Assembly (NCBI RefSeq): GCF_037038585.1
Contig: NC_092520.1
Span: 62,454,001 to 62,518,000, forward strand
From: Patagioenas fasciata
Taxonomy: Eukaryota; Chordata; Aves; Columbiformes; Columbidae
Direction: 5' to 3'
DNA length: 64,000 nt
A program made the translations under genes and the position numbers. The notes under the pieces are model-generated. The model saw only the letters and a list, made by a program, of their open reading frames with translations. It was not told the origin of the DNA and ran no database searches. Shown here piece after piece: positions 28,115 through 41,600 of this stretch (positions are counted from its first letter, which is position 1; every line of letters starts with the position of its first letter).

Positions 28115-28420
28115 AGAGGGTGGGTGTCTGTTTCTTCTCCCAAATAGAAAGCAATAGGTTGAGAGAAAATGCCCTCGAGTCGTGCCAGGGGAGGTTTAGA
28201 TGCAATATTAGGAAAAATTTCTTCCCATAAAGGGTTGTTAGGCATTGGAACAGGCTTCCCAGGGAAGTGGTGGAGTCACCATCCCTGGAGGTGTTTAAAA
28301 GATGTGTAGATATGGCACTTGGGAACATGGTGTAGTGGTGGACTTGCCAGTACTAGGTTAACTGTTGGATTTGATAATCTTAAAGGTCTTTTCTAGCCTA
28401 AAAGATTCTATGATCCTATG
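28115..28420 (+). mobile_element. CR1 LINE 3' end, 5'-truncated
   Basis: Plus-strand CR1. Recognisable blocks are CTTCTCCCAAATAGAAAGCA, the GTGCCAGGGGAGGTTTAG block (near 28183), CAGGCTTCCCAGGGAAGTGG and the ATCCCTGGAGGTGTTTAAAA block. The tail is ATTCTATGATCCTATG, ending at 28420. The tail is the family's 8-bp unit repeated twice. The matching ORF2 end no longer reads open, so it is an old, dead copy. The solo LTR begins about 260 bp further on. Confidence 0.92.
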
Positions 28421-28941
28421 TTAACAAAGGTTGTTTAAACCATTAAGGATGATCTTAAGAACTTTTAGTGTCTTCTATTTAGTCACTCTGTAACGAGATA
28501 GTATATTCTTTAGGCTCTCTGCCCTGGTCACTTCTCCATCCAGTGAAAGTTCAATGCAATCTGTTTTTGTATAAGACTGTTCCTACTAAAAAGTCATAGA
28601 TGGAGCTTTGCATAAAGTTTTATATTAAATAGTTTTCTGCTGCTTCTTGAAGCAACTGAAGGATTTAAAATGTAAACAGGTGCCCTGGTTTTGTTTGGGA
28701 TAGAGTTAATTTTCTTGTTAGTAGCTGGTATAGTGCTGTGTTTTGGATTTAGTATAAGAACAATGTTGATAACACACTGATGTTTTAGTTGTTGAAGTAT
28801 TGCTTATAGTAAGTCAAGGACTTTTCAGCTTCCCCTGCTCTGCCAGTGAGGAAGTGCACAAGAAGATGGGAGGGACACAGTCAGGCCAGCTGACCCAAAC
28901 TGGCCAAAGGATTATTCCATACCACATGACATCATGCTCAG

Positions 28942-28948
28942 TATATAA
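28942..28948 (+). promoter_or_regulatory. TATA box of the solo LTR
   Basis: TATATAA lies 14 bases before a GGGGAATC stretch and 8 bases after the CRE-like TGACATCA. This is the position expected for the U3 promoter of the LTR. Its activity is unknown. Confidence 0.55.
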
Positions 28949-29040
28949 ACTGGGGAATCACTGCTCAGGGATGGGCTGGGCATTGATCAGTGGGTGGTGA
29001 ACAATTGCATTGTGCATCACTTGCTTATTATATTCTTGTA

Positions 29041-29067
29041 TTGTTGTTGTTGTTGTTATTATTATTG
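29041..29067 (+). repeat. (TTG)n-(TTA)n microsatellite inside the LTR
   Basis: Five to six TTG units run into three TTA/ATT units. This is a short tandem repeat likely to vary in length between individuals. It lies in the downstream third of the solo LTR. Confidence 0.85.
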
Positions 29068-29232
29068 CTTTCCCTTTCTATCCTCTTAAACTATTTTTAT
29101 TTTAACCCATGAGTTTTACTTCCCCTCCACCCATCCTGCCCTGATTCTCTCCCCCATCCCACTTGCGGTACAGCTGTCAGCAAACGGCTTTGTTAGGTTT
29201 ATCTGCCTGCTGGATTAAACCACAACAACAAG

Positions 29233-32200
29233 AACCATACAAATGATCCTACAGTCACTTTGGAAAAGGTTTGAAATTGCTCAGAAGCATTTGGTAGTTT
29301 ATATACAAATTCTTCCTTGGTGGTATTCATATGCTTCATGTGGGCCAGAAGAAATGGAATTTAAATCATAAAAGAAACATCCTGGCTTACATGGGGTAGG
29401 TTTCCATGGCATCTGGATGTCACAGGGATAAATTATATCCACTTTGGTGCTTTCTAATGTACATTCAGAACAGTACCAGTGTTATTCTAGTTCCCATATA
29501 TGTCCCACTTGAAGTGTGAATGGTGACCCAACCAATACTGCTGCTACTGCTCCCTCTCCTCCACCCCTGAAAAATGCAGCTAGCAGGAGGTTGTTCATCA
29601 TACAAAACATGTCTGTACAACTCTTACAAGTCTTTTGCTACTTGCAATTTGTATGCAAGTGAGGTGTTACGAAATGGTTTCAAGAAAAGGAGCTGGCTTT
29701 CTTGAGCTAAATCAGAGTTGCTTCTCATTTCCTGAAAGCACTTACTCCTTGTCTGTGTTGCTAAGATGTTTTAGGCAGCATTGTATTTCTAGATAGTAGG
29801 TTTTACTCTGGTAAATGTCTTTCTACTCTGATGAGTATGCATGCAAAATAATGTCCTTGTTAATAAGAGTGTTACTGATTTCCCCTGCCACATACTTTTG
29901 CCATTGATTTTTATCTTGTCACACAGTGTTTCCAGAGCTGCTTTACAGGTAGAAAGAACTATTTAAAAGAAACTGTGGACATACTTTCAACCATCTTGTT
30001 AAATTTCATTAGATTGATGTGAGTAAATCTGTAAAATGTAAGTAAACCTATAAACTGAGGACTTACAGAATGGAACTAGCTTACATTTTCATAGCTATTT
30101 CTAGCACTTCAAACAAATGGAATTGATCTTCATTAGTGTTATGCTGTACCTGGCAGGGATTTCAACTTCTAGTCTGAATTAAATGGACCTTTGCATGTAT
30201 TTGCCTTTGACAGCAAATAGCCAGCACAAAAAGATAGACCCTAGGTACAGTGTCTTTTTCAAAATTAACAAAGTATTTTCATAAAATGTGCAAATGCAAA
30301 TATCACAAAGACCAAGAGCAACTTTAAATCTTTAATTGAAGAATGATCAGGGTCATGCTAAATTCTATGACAATTCTAATTTTTGAAGAGCTCTCGTAAA
30401 AAGTTCAAATCTTTGGAATCCATTTTCATCTTTCATTGCATTACTGATTTTTTTTTAATAAGGGTACAAACCTTTATAGCCCTTTGCATCATCCAAACAG
30501 CTACATGTAAGTGCACTAAAATCTTTAGATGGGAGTATCCCTTTAAGAGGGCATTATACCCACCCAAAAAGTGTGTTTAGTTTGAAGGGAGCCCTTTGGC
30601 TTCATGGCAGCAATATAAGGTTCTGATGCCCAACATGGATCACAGAGCAGATGGAGTTTGTGTGAGTCATGCTTATACACACCTGGGATTTTTAGAAAGT
30701 CCAGAAACGCAAGGTAGGACAAGAGATGTGGCAGATGGATTCCAGATCTAAAAAAACTGAAAGAAAGTTTGTGGTTTATTTTGGCCTAGTAACAGTTACA
30801 AACTCAGGCTTATCAGTCTGCAATGTATTGTTAAACATGTCTACTTTCACGAGATCCTTAATAACATACCTGCATAATACAAAGATTATCCATGTTAAGA
30901 ACACAGCTCCAACTCCTCTCTTCTATATATTAAAAAAGACACACCAGTTAACTAAGATATGATGCTTTCAAAATCTTTCATCAGTATTTTCCCTCCAATT
31001 CTGCAAAATATTCCTTCCTCCAAAGAGACCAGTAAAGAAGATGCTGCAAATGAGCACATCACAGTGACCTACAACAGCTGTCATACTGAGAATGGACACA
31101 GCTAAGACACCTGAGGGTTATTTGGATAAGATTTAATTTTATATTCTGGGATGCAGGTGCCTTGCTCGATTGTTTCCCTTGAGATTCACAGTCCTGAACA
31201 TTTCAGTTGTTTCCCTTGAGATTCACAGTCCTGAACATTTTCCTTACTTTTGTTACAAAACTAGAGCAAGTGAGCACTCTTGCCTTGTCAGGTGTAGCTG
31301 GAGAAAGAGAGGGTGATGGCAGCAGTCTCCCTATCCAGAGACTCTACAGGTAGGGGATAGCTCTTGGGTGTGAGAGGCACAAGGCTGAAAGCATTCTCCA
31401 GCTCTGGCCAAATTCAGTCCACAGGGATATGGTAACTACAGAGTCACACAGAGGCATCAGGCAGGAAGGAGAATAACTCACATTTTTGCCTTTAATAGGG
31501 GCACTTGGCTGCTCATTGGTGCATATCACAGCTCTGAGGCTGAGATTGGCTCCCAGGTAGTCTCACTCACTGAGGTGAGCATCCTTCCCCAATTGGCCCT
31601 CCCATTTCTATCTCCTTTCTCTGGCACAAGACTCACAGACCCCTTTTCAAGAAGAAGGTCCGCATGAGCCTCACAACATCCCAAACATAACCCAGTGGTT
31701 AGGACAGGCCCCAGGAGAAAACAGGGCTTTTCAGGGAATCTCCACGCACTGGATTTTCCAGCAGCCAGCTGGGGTGGCTTTCTGCCCAGCTCATAGGCGT
31801 CTGCATCCCCTCTGCTCTGACATGCTTTCCTCTCCCCATACACTGAAGAGAGGAGACAGGCACCTGCCTCAGGTCTGCTGGTCCGACTCGAATCTGGGCA
31901 TCAAAAGGTGAAGTGCACAACCTCCTCCTTGGGATATCAGCATAAGAGTCTGAGAAGTATCATTTGATCGGCGTCTTAGTAGTTTCTGTTTTCTTCCTCG
32001 GAATCTAAAGTTAGACCCCAAATTTCAATTAGCAAAGAACTGAACTGTCCAAGTTACCCTCTAAATAGTAACGGGCTGTTGAGAAGAGGAGACCTTGCCA
32101 GTTACCACTCTAACTTCTTGGACTGATTTTGCAGTCTGTAGTGCATTATCAGCTTAATGCTGGCAGTTCCTGAAGAATGGACCTGGTTTGCCAGAAAGGA

Positions 32201-32924
32201 AATATATCAAAATGAACACGATATTTAAAACAACGATAAAACATTATCTACCTTGCCCATTTCTTTCTGAGGATGAGAGCCTGCAACCCCAGTCTGTCTT
32301 GCACTGACTGTAACTTATCCTAACATATATTAACTTTATGTGTGGTATAAAATATCAGAGACACAACCCATGATGCATGAGTTTTCTCCAACAAAGCAAA
32401 ATCTATCATCTGAAAATTAATTGGATGTGGGGAAATTCTAAAGAGATTGGTTCCTTGAAGAAAGGATGTCAGGTGAGAAAGCAGCAAGATTAGCAGTGAC
32501 AAATACGGTCAGAATAATGTCTGTAAAGTCCTAATAGGAGAGAAGAAAATATGCTCAACTGAATAGCCCAGCCTCACCTCATCCTCATCACTGATCTTGC
32601 TGGAGACCTGCTGGCAGAAGCTGCTCAGTCAAATGAGATAGTCAGATTAGCATACACACTTCAAACAGATCTTTATTATTGTAGTTATTTTGACTGAAAT
32701 GATTTTGGAGCAGCCACATAAGCCACTCTGGTCACTGACTGGAAAGACAGAACAAAGAAATGGTCTGATCCCATTGCATACAACAATGTGGGGCAGTAAC
32801 CTTTTCTACTGGTGCATCCTGATCCAGCAAATCAGGCTATTCTGAATGTCTGAAAGGGTACTGAAGGGAATGTGATACCCTACTATAACAGCCTAGGATG
32901 TAAAATCATGTAATCCAAAGCCAA
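29233..32924. other. Unique sequence, no gene seen
   Basis: Contains the 37-bp tandem duplication at 31.2 kb. The 31.3-31.9 kb part is G+C-richer with overlapping frames on the minus strand. A phrase near 31688 (AACCCAGTGGTTAGGACAGG) recalls tRNA-derived SINE heads but is too short to call. Confidence 0.5.
31170..31241 (+). repeat. Tandem duplication, 37-bp unit, two copies
   Basis: The unit beginning TTGTTTCCCTTGAGATTCAC occurs at 31170 and again at 31207. About 35 bases are identical. Such perfect copies point to a recent slippage or microhomology duplication. Confidence 0.95.
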
Positions 32925-33385
32925 TGAGTTTCCAAAAGTTCCTCAAAAAATTGCCTAGTTCAACCCCTTCATTCCTTCCCCTGTCCCCTCTCCAAAGTCT
33001 ACTCTTGCCTGATGTTTTTCTGACCTAGTCTCTAAAATCTCCAGATGATCGATATTCCAGCACTCTTCCAGTGCTTCTCTGGCCATGGTATTACAGTGTA
33101 TTTCCTAGTGTCTCATCTGTCTCTCCCTTACCATGGTTTGAGATAATTTCTTGCTTTATCAACCATCAGCTTGCAAAATAGATAAGTGTAGCAGCTTTTT
33201 AGATATTTGAAAACTATTAAATTTTTTCCCCTTCATCTGCTCCTCTCTAGACTAAACAACCTTGGTACCTTCAATCTTTTCTCATGGGTTATGTTTTCTA
33301 GACCTCTCCTCATTCCTGTTGCTTTCCTCCAGATTCTTTCCAACTGGTTCACATCTTTCCAGAAGTGCAGTGCCAAAACCTGACC
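32925..33385 (-). mobile_element. Ancient CR1/L3-like LINE fragment
   Basis: Read on the minus strand, this follows the CR1 3' region in order. From the plus-strand view it has GCCTAGTTCAACCCCTTC, then TTTTTCTGACCTAGTCTC, CACTCTTCCAGTGCTTCTCT, the GATATTTGAAAACTATTAAA block, CTCTCTAGACTAAACAACCT and the CCTCCAGATTCTTTCCAACT block. The order and spacing are right for the end of ORF2 plus the 3' UTR. Many substitutions and no remaining reading frame show that it is much older than the copies at 45 and 63 kb. Boundaries are approximate. Confidence 0.78.
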
Positions 33386-36300
33386 TTCCAAAATCTGCTG
33401 TTCTGGCTTAGTTTGTATGAATAACCTAAGTTTGAATGATAAGCAGTGTCCAAACCTAGTAAGTCAGTAAAATTTTCAGCAAAACACAAAGTAGGTTCAA
33501 AAATGGAAAAAGAAAATATGAGTTTTATTTTACTTTTAGCAGTACAGAAGTTTCGTATGTGTGTCTGGAACACTGGTATGTGTGTTTGTATATATATACA
33601 TGCACACTTTTCTACCAATTAGTACAAACATTTATAATTGAGGTCATGGCTACTATTATTCTTCCTGTAACTGATCTGGATCTATAAATAAATGTTTGAA
33701 AAGATGAAATACTAACTTCACAGCAATGAAAACTTTGGCCAGTCTCACAGATTGTTCACATATGTAATTATATTCAAAAGGACAGTTTCCATTACTGCTG
33801 TCTAAAAGAAATCAACTGTAAACTATCATACAGTTTTCCTCCCAATAAGCTTATTTTGTCTTGCTGGAGAAAAATGTCCCAGTTAAATAACTGGTTTTGT
33901 TTTGGTTTAAATTTTTGTTTATTCCAGTTAGGAATGACATCAATTATCAAAATACAATTTTTAGCTCTTCCTAACTTTAGGAAGCAATGACGTCTCTGTG
34001 AATGGTCAAGGAATAATGGAAAGGACCCAAAGCCATCATTCCAACAGCTAACATGTTTGCCACTATTGAAGAAGTAAGTGCATAATGGGCGTGCAGGACT
34101 CTGTGTACTTTTTCCTTTCACGCGTAGTGGGTGGAAATTCTCAATTACAAAATTACTGAAATTACATCAGACTGTAACAGTTTGTTCCTTTCACGATTTG
34201 TTTTATAAAGTTCTCATTCCTACATGTGTGCTGCTTATAGAATGTCAATCTTGTTTGTCAAAGTGTGCTGGTTTTGTAATGAATACAGTTTCTCCTTGTA
34301 TCATTCTGTTTTTGTGGAATAAATTGCTATGCAATAATGTTTTATAGATCAGTAATAGCCACTCACCCTTTAAAGGCTCTTAAGGCTATGGCTGCTCTCC
34401 ACAATGCAGTGCCAGCTGCAGATATATGATCTATCATTAACTGGTTCTCAAGAGCAAGTTTGCTAGCAAGCTAGCAAGCTAGAAAATGAGAAAACAAGTT
34501 TGCTTTCTGAACATCAGACCACTGTGCAGCATAGACATTCTCTTGCAGATCTACCCTGAAAATCAGTGCAGGTGGTCTACAGCAATCCTTGAGACAATAT
34601 GTCTGAAATACTCTCAGGCATGAGATACTTACCTCTGCATCCATAGTTGCAATGAAAATCCACACACACCCCAATCTGAAATTGTAGTATAAAAGTCACT
34701 ACAAAGAGGTTCAGGGTGGAACTGAAGTGAATGAGGTTTAGGGGGTATGGTATGAGGGAAAATGCCTTCAGTGCCAGATCTCTTGCTACGGATTCTTTTT
34801 CTTCTAAGAAAGTCAACAACATTCATAAGATCATTGTTCTTAAGAAGAAATGCATATCTTGAGTCTTCATTTACTGGAATATTTGCAATTATTTACAATC
34901 TGCTGGTAAGGAAAGAGAAGGAGGGAAACAAATCTAAACTGGTCTGAAAATTATTAAAATATCTAATCAGAACTACAGCTTGTGCTTACAGATAATTTTA
35001 AATTGTTATGATTACATAGGTTATACAATGCGGCATGGCTATCAACAAGTAAAATTCAAGAAATAAGACTGGAAATTATATTTATGGTAAGCTAACTTCT
35101 CTTCACACGAATAATGTACTGATAACTGACCTTCACTAATGGAAGAAGCGAAGATCATGCTTTGCTTAAATTACTTCAGACCTTATTCAAAGGAAGCAAT
35201 CCGAGAAAAAGTAGACACTCTTCTGATTTTTCATGCATTTCACTACTTCTGTTTTTTTATTAGTTCACCCAAACCCATTATCAGAATTCTTCAGGCCAGA
35301 GGGAGGGAAAGAGAAACATTTCAAGGCAGAGGCAGACAAAGATTATATGGAAAAAAGGAAACATCAACCCTTTCAAAATTAATATTTACTTGGACTCTGT
35401 TAACAGTTTTCATTTTTCTGACGAAAATAATCAAAATCAGAAAACAGACTTGATAAAAATCATCCTCCCAGAAGAAAAAGGAGATGTCGTTCATGGGTTA
35501 AAGTAAGTATCTGGCATTACTGGGCCTTGCAGTTGTCAGATGTAGTAATGGGACTCCAATTCCAGATGCCAACCTGAGGATTATCGTGCTCAAGATGGGG
35601 TAAATCAGGTCAAAGTTTTTTATTGATTTGTTAACCTGAATGGTCACTAAGGTTTAGCTGAGATTGGCTCATATTAACCACAGCTCCTATGTGACTTGAG
35701 CTGCAAGCTGTGTGAACATGAGTGGAGGCTCACAGGTGTCATGACTGACATGTGTGTAAATTGCTCATTTTGATGACTGCATGTAAAACCTCATATGCAA
35801 CTCCATTGATATTGTGTCTTTATCCTGGCACATATGAGTCCATAGTATACTTTAGTAAGCACAAAACTCTTAGCACCAACAAAAACTAAAGCCATGAATG
35901 AAGTTATTTTTCCCACATGCTAGTTTGTAAATGTCAAGGTAAACCTTGAAGTTCTTCTTCCAGCAGACATTTCCTGAAGAGATATATCTACAGTGGGAAA
36001 TCACTAGCCAGTTTCTTCTCCATGCCTAATGAAATTTCAAGTACAGCTGTTTATCAATTAATACTTTTCAAAGAAAGCTAGAGCAACAATAATTTGACTT
36101 AGACTTTAAAAAGACTATCAAATCAGAAGTTCCTAAGGAAATCCCAAGAATTAAGGGGACAAGGGATATCTATTCAGAGAATCCATGAGTCCAAAGCCAA
36201 CTGAGGTCAATATGACTTCAAAAGCCTATTTAAAAGCTTTTGATGAAGGACTAAACCAGCAGAGGAGGTGCTGGTGAAGATGATGTGAATTGTCATAGGT

Positions 36301-38566
36301 CTTGTATGCCCCTTCTTAGATTGTGCCCATTGCTGTTGCTTCCTGTATGTAAAGAAAAACAAAGTAATTATTACAGAATAGCTTTATTAATGTTTTTATT
36401 TGGGTCCATTAAGAACAGAGTAATTAAGTGGGATTATAGCACATCATCAATCCTCTTAACAAACAAACAAACGAAAAGCCAAAACATCGTAGTTGTGTAG
36501 CCAGTGCCTCCTAATCCACAAAGCTTTCATGCCATGAGATATTTTATGAAGATACTGGTAACTGAACCAATTTCTGAACAGTCCGTCTGTGAAGAAGACT
36601 TAGCAGCACAGACGTCAAACTTGGTGTACAAGCAAGCTCTTGAGTGCTGTGCAGCAGGGCAGTGTGGGAGCTTTGTGGACATGGCATCCCAACAAACATC
36701 AGTGAGAGGCAGCAGCTCCCAGCTCCTGGGAGGCAAAAAGAAGCCTTTTGGTTTCTGTGAGAACCCCAGGGAAAGCTCAAGGGGTTCACATGATTATGGC
36801 CCAAACCCAGCATGTTGTGTGCTTCTGGTGTGAAGGAGAAATGTCTGACTTGCCATCTCAGAGTTCCCAACCAGGTGCTGGAGCATGGTACCGCTATCAG
36901 ACACTTTACAAAGGCAGAGGAACAGGATTTCTAAAGGCACCAGGACATTACTGTGATCAGTAGCACTGTAGATCTCCGCACATGCTGCACAATTTCATGT
37001 GTGCATTTTGGCAGCTTCATGCACAGATGAGAAGCCTAATGACCCCAAGTACATAGGTTCAAACTTACAGCCTGAGCACAAAGCTTCATGAAAGGAAATA
37101 CACCTTAGAAAATATGGGGCCAAGATCATGCAGAGTGCCTCTAAATGAGTTCTTGCAATGTACGCTGGAATAATTTAAGAGCTTATTACTCTCAGCTGCC
37201 TGCCCACACAGCCAGGACTTACTGCCCAAAAGCTAAGACTTATTGCAGTTTCAGTGAATACACCAGGCTATGACCTCTGTAACTGAGCGAAGGGTATATC
37301 ACCCTTTCTGCTGCCACTGCTGCTGGGGTAATAATGTCTGGCAGAAAAATGGAGTAGTTATTTTAAATCACTCCTACACAAATAACTAAAGTTCCTCTTG
37401 AGGTACTCTCAGTAAGGCCGAACTAGAAGACCAATGTCCTTAGAGTCATTTGCTGCACTACACCATCACCTGTGAAGTCTTTGTGAAGTTCAGAACTTAG
37501 CAAGTCATACAATAAAGTCCTTAGCACTGATAGACATATGAAAATGGGGAATAACATTCATGTTTTATATAATTAGCCAGGTGAGGAAAAGCAGGTAACA
37601 ATGGATGAATCTTGTATTAGACACTAAAGGATAATCTCATTTTCTGGAGAGCCTTCCAGCTTTGACATTCCTCTGGAAAATTCAACACATCTCTCTTTCT
37701 GACAGTGGGGTTTTAAATAAAGAAGTGCTCTAAACTAGAGCCAGAACCTCAGGAGATCCAGCAGATGTAACATAGATCCCATTTACACGCCCCTGATTGT
37801 GCTCAATTCTGTAGTTCAAGCTTCTTATCTCTGTTAGTATAACAGCAAATTAGCACAATATGTTCTTTAACCAACCATGTCAGCAGACCTCACATTGCTT
37901 GCCAAATAATTATCTTCAGACTTTAAAGTAACCCTTGGAGGCTTTTATGTATAGCACTGTATCTTTTAATTTTTATATATATATTCTGAATCTACGTGAT
38001 GATTAATCACCAACTGATAGAGTTAAAGAATGTCCTCATGTGCATGCACCCACCAAAATAGCTTGCTTTGCAGAAGCAGGGTGATGCCTAGATGAAACTG
38101 AGAGGTGAGAGCATTATTTTTCATTCAAGATACTGTCAGAGAAAAGAAAGAGCCTTTTTTCGAGTGAGACAGTTGACAGACAGAAACCACCCCTCAAAAC
38201 ACAAGCAGCACACAAAACACAGTCAGCACACAAGGCTGGTCAGAGCTGAGAGAATGACAATGTCTGATGTGACAGTAATGGGAGTAAAATCAAAAGAACA
38301 ATTCAATTTGGCGCAAAACGAGAATTATTCCTGATATTTCTTGTTGAAGCAATGAGAAACCCTGAGAAAATTCTTCACATGGTGCACTAAGTATTTTTTT
38401 GACTCAATTCTCTCTTAGATGCTAGCAATAAATGCAAAGAAAATGATGAGTTGGAGTCACAACACTGTCAGGAGGCTGCAGGAAAGGAAAATCAACAGTT
38501 ATCAGGGCATGTACCACATGGGAAAGCAGATACCTAGACCCCAGCTATACTACCACCCAAATGCAT

Positions 38567-38640
38567 CCAATACAGGCAGGTTAGAGGCAAAATCACATGT
38601 TTTACCAATACAGGCAGGTTAGAGGCAAAACCACATGTTT
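38567..38640 (+). repeat. Tandem duplication, 38-bp unit, two copies
   Basis: The unit beginning CCAATACAGGCAGGTTAGAG occurs at 38567 and 38605. The copies differ at one clear position (AATCACATG against AACCACATG). Confidence 0.95.
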
Positions 38641-41600
38641 GTTTCAGAGATCATGTGAAGAGGTCATTTGCCTCATGCCAGGTGGCTGAGGTGTTTCTGT
38701 TACACATGGGTGATGTAGCTCCAGCTGACCTCAGTCCAAGTAGGGAAATTAATCTGAATCTGCATCAAGTCCCTTAGGGGCTTTCACTCACTGAGATTTG
38801 CCTTAACCAAAATGAAACCACACCAACTAAACCAAGACTTTCCTGATTAATCCTTTTTTTTTCCTCCGTTGAATTTTGGCCTGACTTGAGAAGCATTCCC
38901 AAGACAACTGCACCCACATGTCATCAGTCAAGTGTCTGTCAAGAAAATAAAATGATTGATCCCTCGCTTCTCTCTGGAGCCTGGAGATAAGCACTGCCAG
39001 GATGGGGATGGAGAAGGGCAGGTACCATCTGATGGAGGAATGAATGTGTGATTTATTGCATGAGCCCTTAGGTGAGCAGGAGCACATGGAGATCTGATGG
39101 ACAGCGAGCACCAAGGGTGACAATCTATGCTGGGGATGTGGCCTTGGCATGAAGCCCAGCAGGGAAAGCTCTTTGCGTGGCATGCTGATGGAGCATACTC
39201 CCACCAATTCCCTCCTCCAGTTCCTTTAAAATTCATGGCAATAAGGATCTCATAGTAGTTTGTCCTGTTACCAGAAACATCCTGCGCTGCCCTGAATAAT
39301 GACTAACCCTTGGTGACAATCAGGACAACAGAGCGAGGCCTGGAGCATGAGTAAGATCTGTGCTCCCCAGGACTGTTGCACATAACCGGCTCAACAGTTG
39401 CCTTCGCTTAGGTAAATGTCACATGTGCTAAATAAAGGCTGTGACTAATTGATTTCTACTGGGAAGGAATGAGGAAAAACAATTGTTTTGTTGTTGTTTT
39501 TATTTTTAATGCATCCAATTGCTGTAGACTAGCAACAGTTGCCAGGACAAGCTGTTCCAGTTTCATTCCCGGTGCCAGGGAAACAGGCCATTTTAAGGAG
39601 TGGTTCATGTGGGCAAAGAAACAGAAATATCCAAAAAGCTAAAGTGTCAATATACAGTAAAGCATATTTAAGAAAGCTGGCAAACTACTTGAGATAAAAG
39701 CCCCTGAGAGAGGCTGCTAAGGTGAACTATTACAGATTTATTATAGTTCTGAAGTTGCAAACAGCATTTGAAAGCCCAGCAGAACATCAGTGAGACTTAC
39801 CAAAGTGAGTCTCCGCAGAGATCTGGTTTGCTCTGATCAGAGCTGAATTGTTGAAGAACTTTCAAATCTACCCTGAATTTTCTCTGGCCATGGCCTAATA
39901 ATTACTTTCTAAACCGCAAGCAATAGGAAATTATTTCATGTATGGGTTTCAGCTGGAAGGATACAGACTGCTGCCAGACTGACATCTTAACTCCTTGAAG
40001 TAACAAGAAAATTCCTGCTAAAGGACTCCTGCTGCTGTATCCCACCTTCCCCCCTGCCTTTAGGGCTTCTTTTGGAATTTTATTATATTTTCAACAGAGC
40101 CTCCATGCATGAAACAGGAATCGTTCGGTACTGCCCTTAGCTTCTGGATGGAAAAAGGTGGTTTGTATCCCAGAGTACTCTCAGCAGAAGCATTTTAGCC
40201 ATAGCTAGGTATGAGTTTAGTCATAATAATCATGAATATGTTTTAATTATGAATAATGCTATTGGATAACATAGCTCAACAGGATTTCATTGCTTCTTGA
40301 GTTCAGAAGAGCTGTCTCAGGCTAAATTTATCTTTCTTTAAGGTCTGAAAAATTATTTAGGCAGACATATACTGCTAAAGTAAGCAACCATATATTTATC
40401 TCAATAACCATTTAGAGTCAGCAGAAGTTCAATGAGTCTGTCAGGTTATCATTTTTTAAAAAACGGCCACAGATTTTTAGCAGTATTGTCAGCTCCAAGT
40501 ATTTCAGAAACCAGTCTCCTCTCTTTATCTTTTCAACTACAAATCCCCCACCCTTCTGGCTCCTTGACATCTGTTTGGCATGGAGACAGTGCCCTTCCAC
40601 AAGGCAAAGACAGACAAAGCCAATAAAATTAATTTGCCTTGTGAAAATTTATTGTGAATCTCTTTTTTTTTTGGTGAAATATTTCTATTCCACTGGGTGT
40701 TACATACTATTTGCTGTACATTCTTCTCCGTAAATAAGGTTTATTGTTTAGCCTACATCTTCTGTGAGACAGCACATGGTCTCCTATTAGCAAGAGATGA
40801 GACTGCATCTGTGGGACTGCAGTTCAGTTCATGAAGGGGAATTACACACAAAGAAAAAAGAAAACCCCCAACAACCCAACTATAACTTTTGAAAGGCTGT
40901 ACAGTGGAATATCAGATCTGAAACTTGTGACCAGTTCCTACCTAAAAACAAGTCAATTCAAAGCAAGATTGTCTTGTGAATTTTTCTTCTTGAAAACCCA
41001 GTTTTCCTCTGAAGCAATTTGAAAATGTGTGACTAGCCATCTACCTGCCCCCTAATATTTTTAATCTAAATTAGATAAATTATTTACAGTCAAGATCATG
41101 TGTCTTATTTGTTCTGCGTAGTACTCAGAACATTTATGGTTCCCCATAATAATAGCCTTACCTTTTAGGTGAACAAGTGTAGATATCTTAAATTCTGAAC
41201 AAAAAAAACCTCCAACAAGATGGAACAATTCCTTCTTTCACATGATAGCATATGCCAGCTAATTAGCCACATGGGACACTGAACACTGCAGGAGACACAG
41301 ATGGCAATTTGGGGCTGATAGTCCTACAGCAATGGAACAGCACATTGTTTGTTGGCAGAATATATTTCCATTTTTGTGCTGATGTCTGTGGAGTAATCAT
41401 AGTAGCTCTTGGTCTTGACAGTTACAGCTTCTCTCAGAATAGATTCTTATGAACTTATTTATTATTACTTTCTTTAAAACTTTAGCTTCCTGATAACAAA
41501 ATAGTGATACACTACAACTGTGTAGGATGTGATGGGAAGATATGAGTATTCTTCAATTTATGGATCTGCACAGGTACTTTGGCTATGTCCTCGCTCTATT

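Larger units (their letters stand above)
28681..29227 (+). mobile_element. Solo LTR of an avian ERVL-like endogenous retrovirus
   Basis: A 547-bp LTR starts TGCCCTGGTTTTGTTTGGGA and ends in TTAAACCACAACA, so it has the TG...CA termini of an LTR. The start resembles the common avian LTR type with GGGATAGAGTTAATTTTC. The flanks ACAGG (28676-28680) and ACAAG (29228-29232) match at 4 of 5 bases, a likely decayed target-site duplication. U3 holds a CRE/AP-1-like TGACATCA (28927-28934), probably once TGACGTCA, and a TATA box TATATAA (28942-28948). A (TTG)n(TTA)n microsatellite at 29041-29067 lies in the R/U5 part. No primer-binding site, gag, pol or env follows, so the provirus was reduced by LTR-LTR recombination. 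It may still carry promoter signals, but nothing here shows activity. Confidence 0.85.

Noticed and set aside
31680..31740. AACCCAGTGGTTAGGACAGG resembling the head of a tRNA-derived SINE
   Set aside because: The match is short, and A/B-box spacing and a LINE-like tail could not be found.
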